Positions 34,067 through 46,845 of a DNA stretch of 64,000 nt are shown here, piece after piece; position 1 is the first letter of the stretch; each line of letters opens with the position of its first letter. The stretch spans positions 1,623,786-1,687,785 of the forward strand of contig NW_020194684.1 of the NCBI RefSeq assembly GCF_002865645.1. The letters are read 5' to 3'. The notes below the pieces were generated by a model. It saw only the letters and a list, made by a program, of their open reading frames with translations, did not search any database and had not been told where the DNA came from. This DNA comes from Hyaloscypha bicolor E. Its lineage: Eukaryota > Ascomycota > Leotiomycetes > Helotiales > Hyaloscyphaceae. Position numbers and translations under genes: made by a program.

Positions 34067-34740
34067 TTCGTTGGAGTTGAATGATATGGTGTTAAAACTG
34101 GTAGAAAAGGGGTTGGAGTGGTGGAGTTGAATTACTGGAGGTGGATTGAATGTAGATGCTCAGTGTGGGAGGTGAAGCCTGGAGTATTGGGAAATGATTC
34201 CATATCTTGGGGGAAGTGGGGTCCTTTTATAAAATCTTTTGCACAGCTAAGAAGTATAGTTTTGCCTCGAAATATGTTGCTGAATGGCTGACCCGGCGTC
34301 ATGTCAGCTTTTGATCCTGTCTTCCTGAGCCTCTTCCACAGCCCTTGGCTTGTCTCTGATCGACCAAATCACGGAAAATACCCACAAGCCCACTATGGTA
34401 CGGCAAGTATGCTGTGCTATAAATAATACAGTTCACAAGGATGCGAGACTCAGTCGCCAGTGCGTTAAGCCTGCTCATGAACAGCGAAAAGCCTACCTGT
34501 AGGGCTGAGAGGCGGAGCATATTCCTGGCCTTAAACCACTTGATTGGTTCCAGCATTCGGCACACCTCCTCGTGTTTTCCCTGACTCAAGCCCCGAAATC
34601 CTTTTCTCAGCCCTGGTTGGAAAGCCGAGCTGAATGGAAGCAACGAATATGGTGTTCTGTATTGTGCCTAAGCGACACCATAGCCACGAAGTGGCCACTT
34701 GCCGAGCGCGACCTGAAAAGGCTGGACAAGCCATCTGATC
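34067..34740. other. Intergenic region upstream of the secreted-protein gene
   Basis: About 670 bases, the promoter side of the small secreted protein. Open frames on the minus strand at 34299-34734 show no known domain and no splice support. No gene is claimed. Confidence 0.45.
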
Positions 34741-35110
34741 GTGACTGATTCACCGAAGTTTATTTACAGAAATTGTTTGGAACTCAACGGCGACTGGGCC
34801 ACGTGTTTCTCGAAGTGGCATGGCAAGCAAATGATGCTGCTAAAGAATATCACGATGCCGTCAGACGACAGGAAGAGGTACACTGGGATGATTTCCTCGC
34901 GGATGGTACGAATATCTGGCAACCGGCCAGGTATTTGGACCCCGATAGGAGCCTAGCATTTGACAAAATACCGCCATTGACGAGGAGAGACGGATCTAAT
35001 AGTCGGACTTGACGTCGCGCTAACGACTATTAGCATAAGAGACAAAATTGAACAAGCGGAGGAACTTCTGTCCGCGTTCTTTCTCCCACTGCTAGCGACA
35101 ATTGGTCATG
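34741..35110 (+). mobile_element. Fragment of a LINE-type ORF2 (linker before reverse transcriptase)
   Basis: A + strand frame gives GHVFLEVAWQANDAAKEYHD followed by WDDFLADGTNIWQPARYLDP and DKIPPLTRRDGS. After a stop and frame change it gives EELLSAFFLPLLATIGHD. Fungal Tad-like LINEs have this arrangement between the endonuclease and reverse-transcriptase domains (a WDxFLAD..NIW..AKYL block, then ..LLSAFFPPLP). Neither the endonuclease nor the RT follows. Base composition is normal here, unlike the AT-rich block to the right, so this piece did not suffer heavy RIP. It is not the same LINE family as that at 60-64 kb. Confidence 0.6.
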
Positions 35111-35460
35111 ATGGTAATACATACAGCCCAGCTCCGTTAACGTGCACTACTGACTATTTGCAGTGCTCCAAAACATCGCCCTTGTCCTCCTCTCGACATT
35201 GCAGATCAGCCTCCTCGTTTGCCCGGTGCACTCACGTCTTTGAATGTATTTGAAGCATCTATTGCGCCTCTTTCCGTTCACCAAACCGCCTCAGAGCTCA
35301 ATCAACGGAACGGGATTTCAGAAGATCATATGACCAAATCCCGCGACATGAGCGATCTGTCCCAGGAAAGGCACTTCTTAGATCAGTATTACAGGTATGA
35401 TCTCGTTAAGGGTCAAGGTACGCGCTAAGATTTGCAGTCATAATCTTTGTGTCCTACAGC
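35111..35460. other. Unassigned border sequence before the AT-rich block
   Basis: About 350 bases of normal composition with an open frame 35219-35428 that has no recognisable domain; it could be further LINE-derived sequence. The composition changes sharply to AT-rich near 35.47-35.5 kb. Confidence 0.4.
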
Positions 35461-38400
35461 AGTAGGCGAAACTAGCTTTAAAACACTATTTTTTACCGAG
35501 CTTCAAAAACCGCATTAGGAGCCGCATTGCATATAAACTATTATTACTGAATTGCGAATTACTTAATAATAATAACTCCAGATTCTAAAGTAAGTTAATT
35601 AAATAATAGAATATAGTAATCTTTAGTTTCCTAATAATATTAGTATTTAAGCCCGGTATTTACTTACTACTATATATAATTAAATAAATCGAATATATTT
35701 CATTGTTATGCTCTGCCGCTTCACTAGGAAATTTAGCGTCACGTGATCACCGATGACGCATACGGCTGGCTAGTATTTAGAACACCAAAGCTCCTGTACA
35801 TACGAGCTTCCCTCCTTAGTTTAGAATCCTCGGATTAAGAGCCACTCTACTTTGCTTTCCAAGCCTAGAGCCCGGTATCATAACATTTATATAATTTTAA
35901 AGTTATTATTAATAAAATTTATCTTTAATAACTTGCTATTGATTTAATATTACTATTTATATAATATATTTATTAGAAACGAATTATTACTAGAAGATTT
36001 ATTATATATTATTTAGAAGATTTCCGGAAAATAATTATATTTTATATAAAATAAATTATTTATTAATTTATAGCTAAAATATATTAATTATATTAAAATA
36101 AAATTATAAAGTTTTTATTAGAAGTTTTCGGAATTATTATTAATTAATTAATAATTTTAAAGCTTTTAAAATATATTAATATTATATAAAAAAAGCTTAT
36201 AATTATAATAATGAAATAATAATAATTAAATAATAATAATTAAATAATAATAATTAAATAATAATAATTAAATAATAATAAAATATTAAAATAATAAAAT
36301 ATTAAAATAAAATATTAAATTATAATATTAAATTATATATAGAACTAATTTCTATTTCTTTTATAAGATTTAGAAAAGCTTTTTCTAAATAAAAGCTTCT
36401 AATAATATATATAATAATTTATAAACTAAAAACTTATAATATAAATATAATATTAAAGAGCTATTAATCTCTTTAATTAATATTTATAATATTTAAGGTT
36501 TATTATATATTTTTTAATTATATATAATTTTATTTTTAAAATTTAAATAATAAATATAAAAATTATTTAATTAGATTAAAGCTAAAAAAGTAAAAAGAAA
36601 TAATTACTATATTTTAGATATAAGAACTAGCTAATAATTATAATTTTATTTAAGAATTAATTATTCTAATTAGTTTAATTTAAGGTATTAAAATATTATT
36701 TATTAGATTTTATATTAATATAATTTAAATAGCTTTATAGAAAGAATTAAATAATATATTTCTAGAATTCTGAAAATTATTTATAGGCTTTTAAAAATAT
36801 ATATTAATTAATTATATTAATTTCTAATTAGAACTAATATAAAAATAAATTATTAATTTAAGTAGTTCTTTATTTTTATAAAAGGATTTCTTTATATTAT
36901 TATATATTATTCTTTTTTCTAATAATTATATATATAATAACTTTTTTTAAGGTTTCTTTTTTTCTCTTTTTAAGGTTTCTTTTTTTCTCTTTTTAAGTTT
37001 TCTTTAATTATTTTTAATTATTTTTATAATATCTAGTTTTATTATTTGTTTTTATAATAAATATAAAAATAATCTTATAGTTTTCTTTTTTATTACTAAT
37101 AAATACTTGAAATATTTTAAGTATTTACTTATTAATTTCCTTATTTTATATATTATAATAAGAGTTTTAAATCTTATATATTAATAAATTATTTAGTTTT
37201 AATATTTATTAAAGCTAATATAATTTTAGATTTCTTATTATTTATTAGAAATTTATTAGTTTTAGAAAAATATTATTATAATTTTTAAAAATTTCTTAAA
37301 ATATATTTTAAATAATATTATTAATTAGATTTTCAAAAACTAAAAAAGTTTATTAAACTTCGGAATTTTACTTTTTATTTTAATAAAACTAATAAAAGTA
37401 TTATTTAAATTAATATTTCAAAAATAAGTCTTTCTAATATATTTAAATATTTACTAATTTCTTAAAGAAATATTATAAAGTTTATTTTTAAAAATATTAA
37501 TAATATAATATTTATAATTATTTGGGATTTAATTTTAAAAGTTTAGGTCTTTTATAAAATATATATAATAATTATAAATTCTTTATTTACTTTTTTAATA
37601 TTTTTAATATTAATATTATTATAATATTTTTATATATAATTATATATATAATATATTATATAATTATATTTAAGAATAATATTAAATAAAACTAGTATTT
37701 CTAAATAATTCTAATTATAGAAAATATAAAAATAATTTAAAATAATTTAAATAAAATAAGTTTTAATTTTTTTAATAAGCTATTTTATTATTATTATTTC
37801 TCTTTAAATACTTTTTTATTTATTTAGCTACTAGCTTCTAATATTTTTCTTTTATATATTTTTTTATATTAAACTAATTTCGAGAAATATTAAATAAGGA
37901 ATTCTAAAAAGTAATAAATAAAGATTTAGTTATTAAGAATCTAGTAATAAATAATTTAAAAGCTAGAGATATTAATATTTTAAGAATTAAGAAACTCGAA
38001 ATATTTAATATATAAGGCTTGGAAATATTAAAAACTAATTAGAATTAAAAGAAATATATTAATATATAAAAAGAAGTAAATATTAGAATTTCTAAAGTAA
38101 ATAATAAATCTTTAGTAAAAATAGAAAAAATAAAACCTAGAATTATTATAATTTCTTCTTTTATATTTAATTTATTAGATATAAATATAAGAAAGTAATT
38201 TATAAAAAGTAATTTAAATAATTTTATTAAAAGTATTAGTAAATTTAAATTTAGATTTTTTAGATTTATTTCTAATTATTTAAATTAATTATTATATAGT
38301 AACTATATACTAGTAATTATATATAAGCTTATATAATTATATTTCTATATTTAAGCTTTAGCTACTTATATTATATTTCTTTTCCTCTTTATTTATTTAT

Positions 38401-41400
38401 ATATTATTATTATAATATTAATAAATAATTATATTATTATTAGAAATTAGCTTATATTTATTATTTATTATAACTATTATAATATTTTTTATTTAATTTA
38501 AAACTAGTATTAAAATAATATTTAAATAGCTTGTTTTCTAATAAAAAGTAAAAGAAATTAGTTTTATAAAATAAATAAAAGAAAAGAAAAACTTCTATTT
38601 TCTATTTATTATATTAATATAAATTACTAATATTAGTATTTCTTTATTTATTAAAAGAAAATTTTACTAGTTTTTATTTTATAAAGTTTCTTAAAGTTAT
38701 TTAATATATAATTCTATATATTATTTATTCGGGGTTTTATTAAAGTTTATAATATAAAATAAATTATTATTATTTATTAATTTCTAATACTTTTAATTTT
38801 TTTAATAAAAATAACTTAAATTAGAATTAGTTTACTTTTATAAATTATAATACTAGAAACTTTAATCTTATTAGTATTAAAATAAAAAGCTAAATATAAT
38901 TTTTCTTTTTAAAAAACTATATTATTTATATATAAATAAGTATTTATTATAGTTTTTTCTTATTTTTATTTAATTATTTATTTTTATAATAAAAAGTTCA
39001 AAGTTTAAAGTAATTAGTTTTTTAAATATATTTAATAAAAACTAAAAAAAAATTAAAATTTTATATATTTTTTTTCTAATTAGTTTATTTTATACTAGTT
39101 TAATAAATAAAAAACTATTTAAATAATTTAAATTGAAATATTATTTATTTATTTAAGAAAAATACTAGATATTAAGCTTTTATACTAGTTATAATAAGGC
39201 TTTAATAGCTTTGAATTTTATTAAAAAATTAGATTTATTTGAATTTTTAATATTAATATTTTTAATATTAATATTTCTAATATTTTTAAATAATTTCTTT
39301 AAATTATAAAATAAGTTTTAAAAAATATATTTATAAAAATTAAATTTATTATACTTTTAAAATTTAGTATTTTTTATAGTTTTAAAAATAAATATATTAG
39401 AATTTCTTTTTTTATTTCTTTAATATTATTAATATTCTTTTATAATTCTTTATTATTAAAAGCTTTTTATATATAATATTAATATTTATTTTAGAAAAAT
39501 AAATTACTAAAAAATATATTTTAAGATATTTAAAAATAAAAAACTTATAAGTTATAAAAATATTTTTTTAAAAGTTTTATAATTATTAGTTTACTAGAAA
39601 TATATAATACTATTATATAATTATAAAATACTATTTATATAAATTAGTAAAGTAATTATTTAGAAATAAGAATTATAGTATTATAATATTAATATATAAT
39701 TTCTAAATTTATTAAGTCTAATAGAAACTAGTTATTAGTCGAATTACTAATATAATATAAAGTTATATAATTATTATTTATATTTTATTATCTTTAGTTA
39801 TTTCTATATTATATAATTATATTATATAACTATTAATAATTATAGCTATATTAATATTAAAACCTTTTCTAAAAACGCGAAAAATAGAAAAATAGTACTT
39901 TTTTCTAATTATATATAAATTCTCTAATCCGGCCTAATACTAGATCTCTTAAATATTTTATATATTTATATTATTTTTAAGGTTTTAGTTATATACTAAA
40001 GGCTATAGTTTTTTATATATAACTTTTCTTCTTATAATATTCTTCTATTTCATATATTTATATTCTCTAATTCGGTTTAATATTAGATATTTAAATACTA
40101 GATATCTAGATATTAGATACTAAAGAAATCTCTATATATATTCTTTTATCTCATATATTTATTTCTTATTCTATTTATATTTAACTTATTTCTTTATATC
40201 TAATTATATTATATTTATATTAATAAGATACTTAAGAGTATTTAATAGCTTTAATTTTATTATAGAATTAATAGAATTCAATTCTCTTTTAATTTACTTA
40301 ACTTTTATAATCTCTTATTATTTATATATCTAATAGAAATATATTATATTAATTATTAAATATTTCTCTTAAATAATACTTAATTTAATAAGGCATTTAT
40401 ATAATAACTTTAAATTTATATAAATAATTAATAATAGTTCTATTTCTAGTACTTTATTAATTATAGATTTAATTAAAGTACTTATATTAAAACTATAAGC
40501 TATATTATAGAGTTCTAAAGCTAGAGTACTTCTAATAACTCTCTTGTATTTAGTAAAGAACTAGTAAATAATATTAGTATATCTAGTTCTATTTATTAGA
40601 ACTAGAATATATTAAATTTAAAAAAAGAAATTTCTATTATTTATAAATAATTAAATATAAGAATTCTTTTACTAGCTTTATAAATCTAAATTCTCTAGTA
40701 ATATTCTTAATTTGCTATTAAATATACTTATTAAATACTTTTATATTAGTTTCTAAAAGTTTAATAGCTTAAATAGTAATTAATAGGTTATATAAAGCTT
40801 CTGGTTAATAAATTAATATAATATATACTTCTCTAGTATCTTAGATAATATATTAGTTTTTAATAAAGAGATTTTAATAAATAGTATCTTTATTATTTAT
40901 AGTAATAGTATTTTTTATAGAAATAATTTAGAGGTTTTTATATTAGAATTTCTATATAAAAGTAATTCTAGTAGTATTTATATAGATAATACCTCTATTA
41001 AACTTGAGATTATAATTAAAAGTAAGGAATTTATATTTCTTAGCTAAGAACTTAACTTTATAAAGCTTGAGTTACTTTGCCTTTATAAAATTATTAGTTC
41101 TAATAAATAAAATATTATTAGTTTAAAGACTAATAATTCCGAAGAATTACTTATTATAAAAAAGGCAAGAATTATAAGTTAATTATTCTATAGAAAGTTT
41201 ATTAATATAATAGAAATAATAAGTTTTAAACTAATAGTTTCTAGCTTTTAATATATTATATAATAGTTTTATAACTTTTAGAATAGAATTATTCTTTAGA
41301 TTTAGTTTTCTAGTAAGCTTATAAAGTAAGTTAATATAGAAATTATAATTAAATAAGGTTATTAATTAGATATAAGCTTATAAGATATTATATAAATATA

Positions 41401-43260
41401 ATTCTATAATATCTATTATTATAATAATAATACTAAGAATAATTCTCTAGCTAATATATTAAATAATAAATAATTATATTAATATTATATATTTCTTATT
41501 ATTATTATAGGCTTAGATAACTAGTTTTAATTTCTTAAACTCTTTTTCTATATTTTTATTTTTAATTTTATTAATAAACCGGGAATTAAAGATATATATC
41601 TTCTTTAGTATCTGAAATCTAGAAGTAACTTTTAAATATATTCTTTTTTAGAAAACTAGTAATTTTAACTTAACGGAAATTCTTATATAATTTATTATTT
41701 TATAGAAATACTATAATATCCGGAATTTTATAAAGGTATTCTTTATTATACTTTAGTAAAATAGCAGAAATAATAAAAGGAATTATATTTATATTACTTT
41801 TAATCTTATTATTAAATTCGGGAATAGATTTAGATTTGAGGCTATTAATAATAATCTTAATATTCTTTATATAAAAAGGCTTTATAGAAATTAAATAGAA
41901 TATAGTATTACTATATAATAGAGCTAGTATATAGTTCTCTTTATTAATAGCTAGTAGCTTATATAATTTATTTCAATTATTAAATTAACTAATAGTTCCT
42001 TTATACTAAATAAAAATATTCGAATTCAGAAATAGTTTATAAATATTAGTAATACTAGAACTATTTCAGATATTTAAAGTATTTATAATTTAATATTTAG
42101 CTTAAAGCTTCTGAATTTCTATTATTACTAATTACTATAATATAGTAAATAATAGAATATTATATTTAGTTATTTAAAATAAAGTACTATAAATTAAAAG
42201 AATTAAAATAATATTATTAGATTTTATAGAATTATTAATAGCCTTAAAAGCTATTTAAAGTATAATATTCTTATTAATTCTATTAACTTTAGCTATAATA
42301 ATAAAATAAATATATTAGATTAGGCTATAATAGTATTTTATAATTCTATTAGAATTATAAGCTTTTATAGAAATAATTTTAAGTTTAGTTTCTATAATAT
42401 TTATAAGCTAAGCAAATTTCTTACTAGTAAACTACTTTCTAGTATTTATTATAATCTAATTAGAAAGGCCTAAATAGTTATTAATCTAGTATTATTTAAG
42501 TATATTTCAGGTATATATTATACTAATATTCTAGAGCTATTAACTAGCTTAATATCGAGTACTTTTATTAATAATATAGAATATAAATTTATTAGAAATA
42601 TAGAAAATATTAATAATAATAAAATAGTTAAAGCTAATATTATTTCTTAGATTAAATTTAAATTATTTAGGTAATTTTATATATTTTTAATATTACTTAT
42701 AGTATTTTATAAAATATTTAAGGGCTTCTATATTAATATTATAGCCTGCTTATTCTAGTATATTTTAGAGCTTACTAATAAATAAATAACTAAAATAATA
42801 ATATAAATATTATAATTTAATCTTTATAAAAAAGCAGAAATTATAAATAAATAATTCAGAAATAAAGCCTTATAATATAGTATTTTAAAGCAGGAAAGAA
42901 TATTTGAAATATTATATTATAGATATATTTTCTAGTAAAAGTAATAAGATAATTAGTAAGATTATTAAAGTAAATTTCTAGCTTATTTATATTAGCTAAA
43001 CTAAATAAAAATAAAGTCTTTAAAAATATAATATAAAATTATACTTATCTAATTAGTATACTTACTATTATAGATCTAATAGAAAATATAGATTTAATAC
43101 TAAACTAGATATTAACTTAATTTTTAATAGTTTTATTAAGTTTAATATTATTATTAGTTTATTAGAGAGTTTAGATTTAGTTAGAATTATTATAATTCTC
43201 AGATACCTGGTATTTGAGATATCTTACTAGATACTAGATACCTTTTAGATATATATAACG
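35461..43260. repeat. AT-rich, RIP-like degenerate repeat block
   Basis: The sequence is dominated by TA, AAT and TTA strings, with almost no open frame of 60 codons on either strand and very few CpA or TpG steps. This is what heavy RIP leaves of old repeats. A microsatellite-like AATAATAATTA array is near 36208-36290. A small island of ordinary composition, with TCACGTGATC, lies near 35700-35880. Individual elements cannot be named from the sequence alone. Confidence 0.75.
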
Positions 43261-46200
43261 CGGCCGCTTTACTAAAGAAGTATACTTGAAATATACTAGA
43301 GATATTTAGAAAGCTAAGCTTCTTTGGAACTAATATATTATAGGATATATATATTTCTTTATAGCCTCTTATATTCTAGTTTTTTCTTCTTTAGCTTTGA
43401 ATTGTCTTTATAAGAAACCTTTTACTTTACTTTCTAAGCCCTAAATACTATATTTATAATAGTATTTAAAGCTTTCTTCTTTTAATTTTATAAAGGATTT
43501 CAAATAAACTAATTTAGAACTATTAGTAATATAGGTACTATTAAGATAATAGAATCTTAGAAATATAAGTAATAGATTTTAGAATAATAAAAGTAAAAAG
43601 CTTTAGAATTCTTAAAGAAATCAGGTATTTATATCTTTATAAATATATATTAGTAATATATTAGAAATTTCTCTAAAAACCCGAAAATCAAAGAACCTTA
43701 AATAAAGGCTACTTTTTAATCAAATCCTAAAGTAATAGGCATATATAGGCTAGTAACCTAATTACTATTTTTAAGCTTTATTTTATAATCTTATAGGCCC
43801 TATATATATACTAGTAATAAAATTACTAGAAAAAATATAATAAAGAAAAAATATAATAAATTAATTTTCTAAAATACTATATAACTAGAAACTATATTAA
43901 CTTTTACTAAAGCTTCTAGTAAAGCTCTTACTAGTTTAGGTTATTCTATTAATAGCTTTTTCCGAACCAAATATTCTATTAGTATTTTTAGAGAATCTAT
44001 AAATAAGTCTATAGAAATAAAACTTTCTACTTTTATTATAAAGCTTTTAGAAACTAATAATTATATTATTACTAGAGAGTTATATAAATAGACTAAAAAA
44101 CCTAATATCTTATTTTCAGATATTAATATTATTATAAAAAGCTATTAGAAAAATATCTAAAAAGCTATTTTATATAAAAATATCTATAGTTATAATAAAG
44201 CTATTTTTAAGAATATTAAGCTTTATAATACTAAGCTCGAGAATAAAGTCAAATACTATATAGCTATAATAAATTAGCTTATAATAGCTCTAACTATTTC
44301 TGTTCTATTTATTCTAGCTATTTTAAATTCTTTTTAAAAGAATTCCGAATTATCTCTTATTTATTTCTATTTAGAATTCTTTATATCTTATATTTCTTAG
44401 AAAATCTCAAGATTATCTATATTTCTAGTAAATTTACTAGTAATACTTTTATTCTAACTAATTCTTATATAAATAAAAATAGTCTAAATTAGTACTATTA
44501 GTTCTTAGAATTCTATTCTTATCTAAAGAAACTATTTTCTAACTTTAATAAGATATAGAATATTTACTATAACTTTAATAAATTTTAAATATATTCTAAT
44601 AAAGTATTTTAGAAGTTCTATACTTTTTTCTTATAACTATTTATAGAAAATAATATTAGTCTTTAAGATATTAAATATAAACTAAATAAGAAGCTCTTAC
44701 TAAAGCTCTAGAAGTTAGTATATATATACTATAATAATTCTTTTATTAATACTACTTGCTTTCTTTAGTATTATACTACTAATAACTAGTAGATTAAGGT
44801 TATATATAAGAAGATTAAGAAATATAAGAAGACAGGAATTATTCTAGCCAAATTTACTTCTAGTATTATATTTCTATATATTTCTAAAAAATATACTTCT
44901 AAAAAAGAGTTTAAAGAGCTTATATTAACTACTTTTATTAAGTATATACTCTCTTATAAATATAAGTAATATCTTATAAAGACTAAAGATTTCTTAATTA
45001 TTAAATACTATAACTATAACAAGTTTAGCTATTATATTAGATACTATTCGGTTCTATATAGTAAAGAAATTAAAGTAGCTCTTTCTAGAATTAAGCTAGA
45101 TTTAGTTTCTATTCTATTAGAATATATTATTCTAATAAAGTATTTAGAGAATTCAAGCTCTAATTATAATATAAAACCGGAAAACAAGTATTTCTAAAGA
45201 AAGTCTTTACTTTAGGAGCTTATAATATAGATTTAGTAAAGATTAACTTAACTTATCTAATAGAAAGAAATACTTTTATAATATTCTATATTATTAGTAT
45301 AAATAAATTAGGAATTAAGTTTTTTTTCCTTATTAATACTAGAGCTAATTGTCGGAATAGTCGGAATTAATAGGAGGTAAAGTCTTAAAGACTAAAAGTA
45401 AAGTAAAGTAAAGTAAGGTTTTAGATTATAAACCAAAGAGTAGAGTGATTTTGAAGTGCTGTTCGAGTGCTTGATTTTCTGGTTCTAAGGGGGGGGAAAT
45501 CTAGCTACTTAAATAACAAAATCTAGCTATACCAAACCACGAGAATGACTCATAACTCCATTGATTATAATAAGCACGGCCTATAAATCCACTGATTATT
45601 AGAAATCAAATTATAAGACGGCTAAATAAATGTCTCATTAAATCGTAATTATGGCTTAATAGATGCCCCGATCTTATAAACCGAATCCTTAGTTCCAAAT
45701 CCAAGTCACGTTCTTAATTAGCTAAGAGCTTACTAAGAAATTACGTTCTTAATTAGCTAAGAACTAACTAAGAGATTTTAGCCACTCATAAGAGGGCTCT
45801 CTTAGATAAGAGATAAAATAGCTTAATAAGGCTAGTTTAATTTTTATAATTTATAGTTACTAGTTAATTATTTAATATAAAAATTTAAGTCTTTATAGAA
45901 TAATAATTCTTAAGTTAAAGACTTTTTAAATCTCTTAATTACTACTTTAATTTTGAAAACTAATAATTAAAGTAATTATTAATTAAAGTAGATTTTATCT
46001 TAAATATAAAATACTATATATAGTAGTATACTATATAAAAAGGTTCTAGTATTTTTTATTTAATATATAATAACTTATATTATTAAAGAAAGTAATATAT
46101 AAATAATTATTTAATTATTTAAATATAATACTAATAGTTATACTTTTATTAATATAAAGCTTATTTAGCTTATAAAGTAATTTTTAGAAATAGAACTATA

Positions 46201-46840
46201 ACTTCTTTCTTTATTTTATACTATATATAGTTTTAATAGAAAACTAGTTAAGTTTACTAAGAAATATATAGAAGTCTTATTTCTAATTAATAAATAAAGT
46301 ATTAATATATCTATAATTATTCTAAATCTTAGAGATTATAATATTATTCTTAATAGAAAATAGATAATATATATTAATATTCTAGTTAATTATAGAAGAT
46401 ATAAGCTTATATAGCTAAAAAAAAATAAGCCTAAATTTATATAATTCAGTTATATTATTAGTATTTCTTAATAATAGCTAGAGAAATAATCTAATAAGAA
46501 ATATTAAAAAGATACTAATTAATAATATTTTATTATAAGCTATTTCTGGAAATCTTTTATTTTTAAGTAGTTTTCTTTCTTTTAAATTAATTAGAAGGAA
46601 TTATATAAGACTATAGAAAAGAAGTTTCTATAGTCTAATTAAGATATAATATCTAAATAAAAGCTAAAGAAATAAGAAGAGGTTTTTAATAAAAAGCAAA
46701 TATTAGATTTAGCTATTCTTATTTTTATAGTATTTAATTATATAGCTAAAAGAAAAAATATTATTATTAGTTAAATCTCTATTTATAAGATTAATAAAAA
46801 GCTTAAAGCTCGGGGAAAAAAAGCTATTTCTAGCCTAAAG
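43260..46840 (+). mobile_element. RIP-degraded Ty3/Gypsy relic: gag and protease, + strand
   Basis: Gag-like sequence is readable between about 43900 and 45000. Around 45000 a zinc-knuckle position reads YYNYNKFSYYIRYY, where the expected Cys and His have become Tyr in the manner of C-to-T change. The protease follows as LGIKFFFLINTRAN, in which the catalytic aspartate and glycine have changed, and continues after the solo LTR as YTFINIKLI, ILNLRDYNIIL and NCRR-like segments up to about 46430. Downstream text to 46840 resembles the post-protease linker of fungal Gypsy elements. The reverse transcriptase is missing because the minus-strand LINE begins there. The left boundary is only approximate. 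Confidence 0.65.
45350..46130. mobile_element. Solo LTR inserted in the Gypsy protease domain
   Basis: The 781-bp segment starts TGTCGGAATAGTCGG and ends ATAATA, the TG...TA form expected of an LTR whose terminal CA was mutated. It is flanked by the 5-bp direct repeat CTAAT (45345-45349 and 46131-46135). Removal of the segment and one CTAAT joins the two halves of the surrounding protease frame exactly. A TATA-like TATATAAAAAGG is near 46033. Its left 490 bases are clearly less AT-rich than the surroundings. No internal coding region is present, so it is a solo LTR left by recombination. Confidence 0.72.
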
Positions 46841-46845
46841 AATTT

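Noticed and set aside
34299..34734. Minus-strand frames upstream of the secreted-protein gene
   Set aside because: No known motif and no consistent splicing; they lie in the promoter of the small secreted protein.
36208..36310. Regular AATAATAATTA repeats that could suggest a repeat array such as CRISPR
   Set aside because: They are microsatellite-like, have no unique spacers, and this is a eukaryotic genome.
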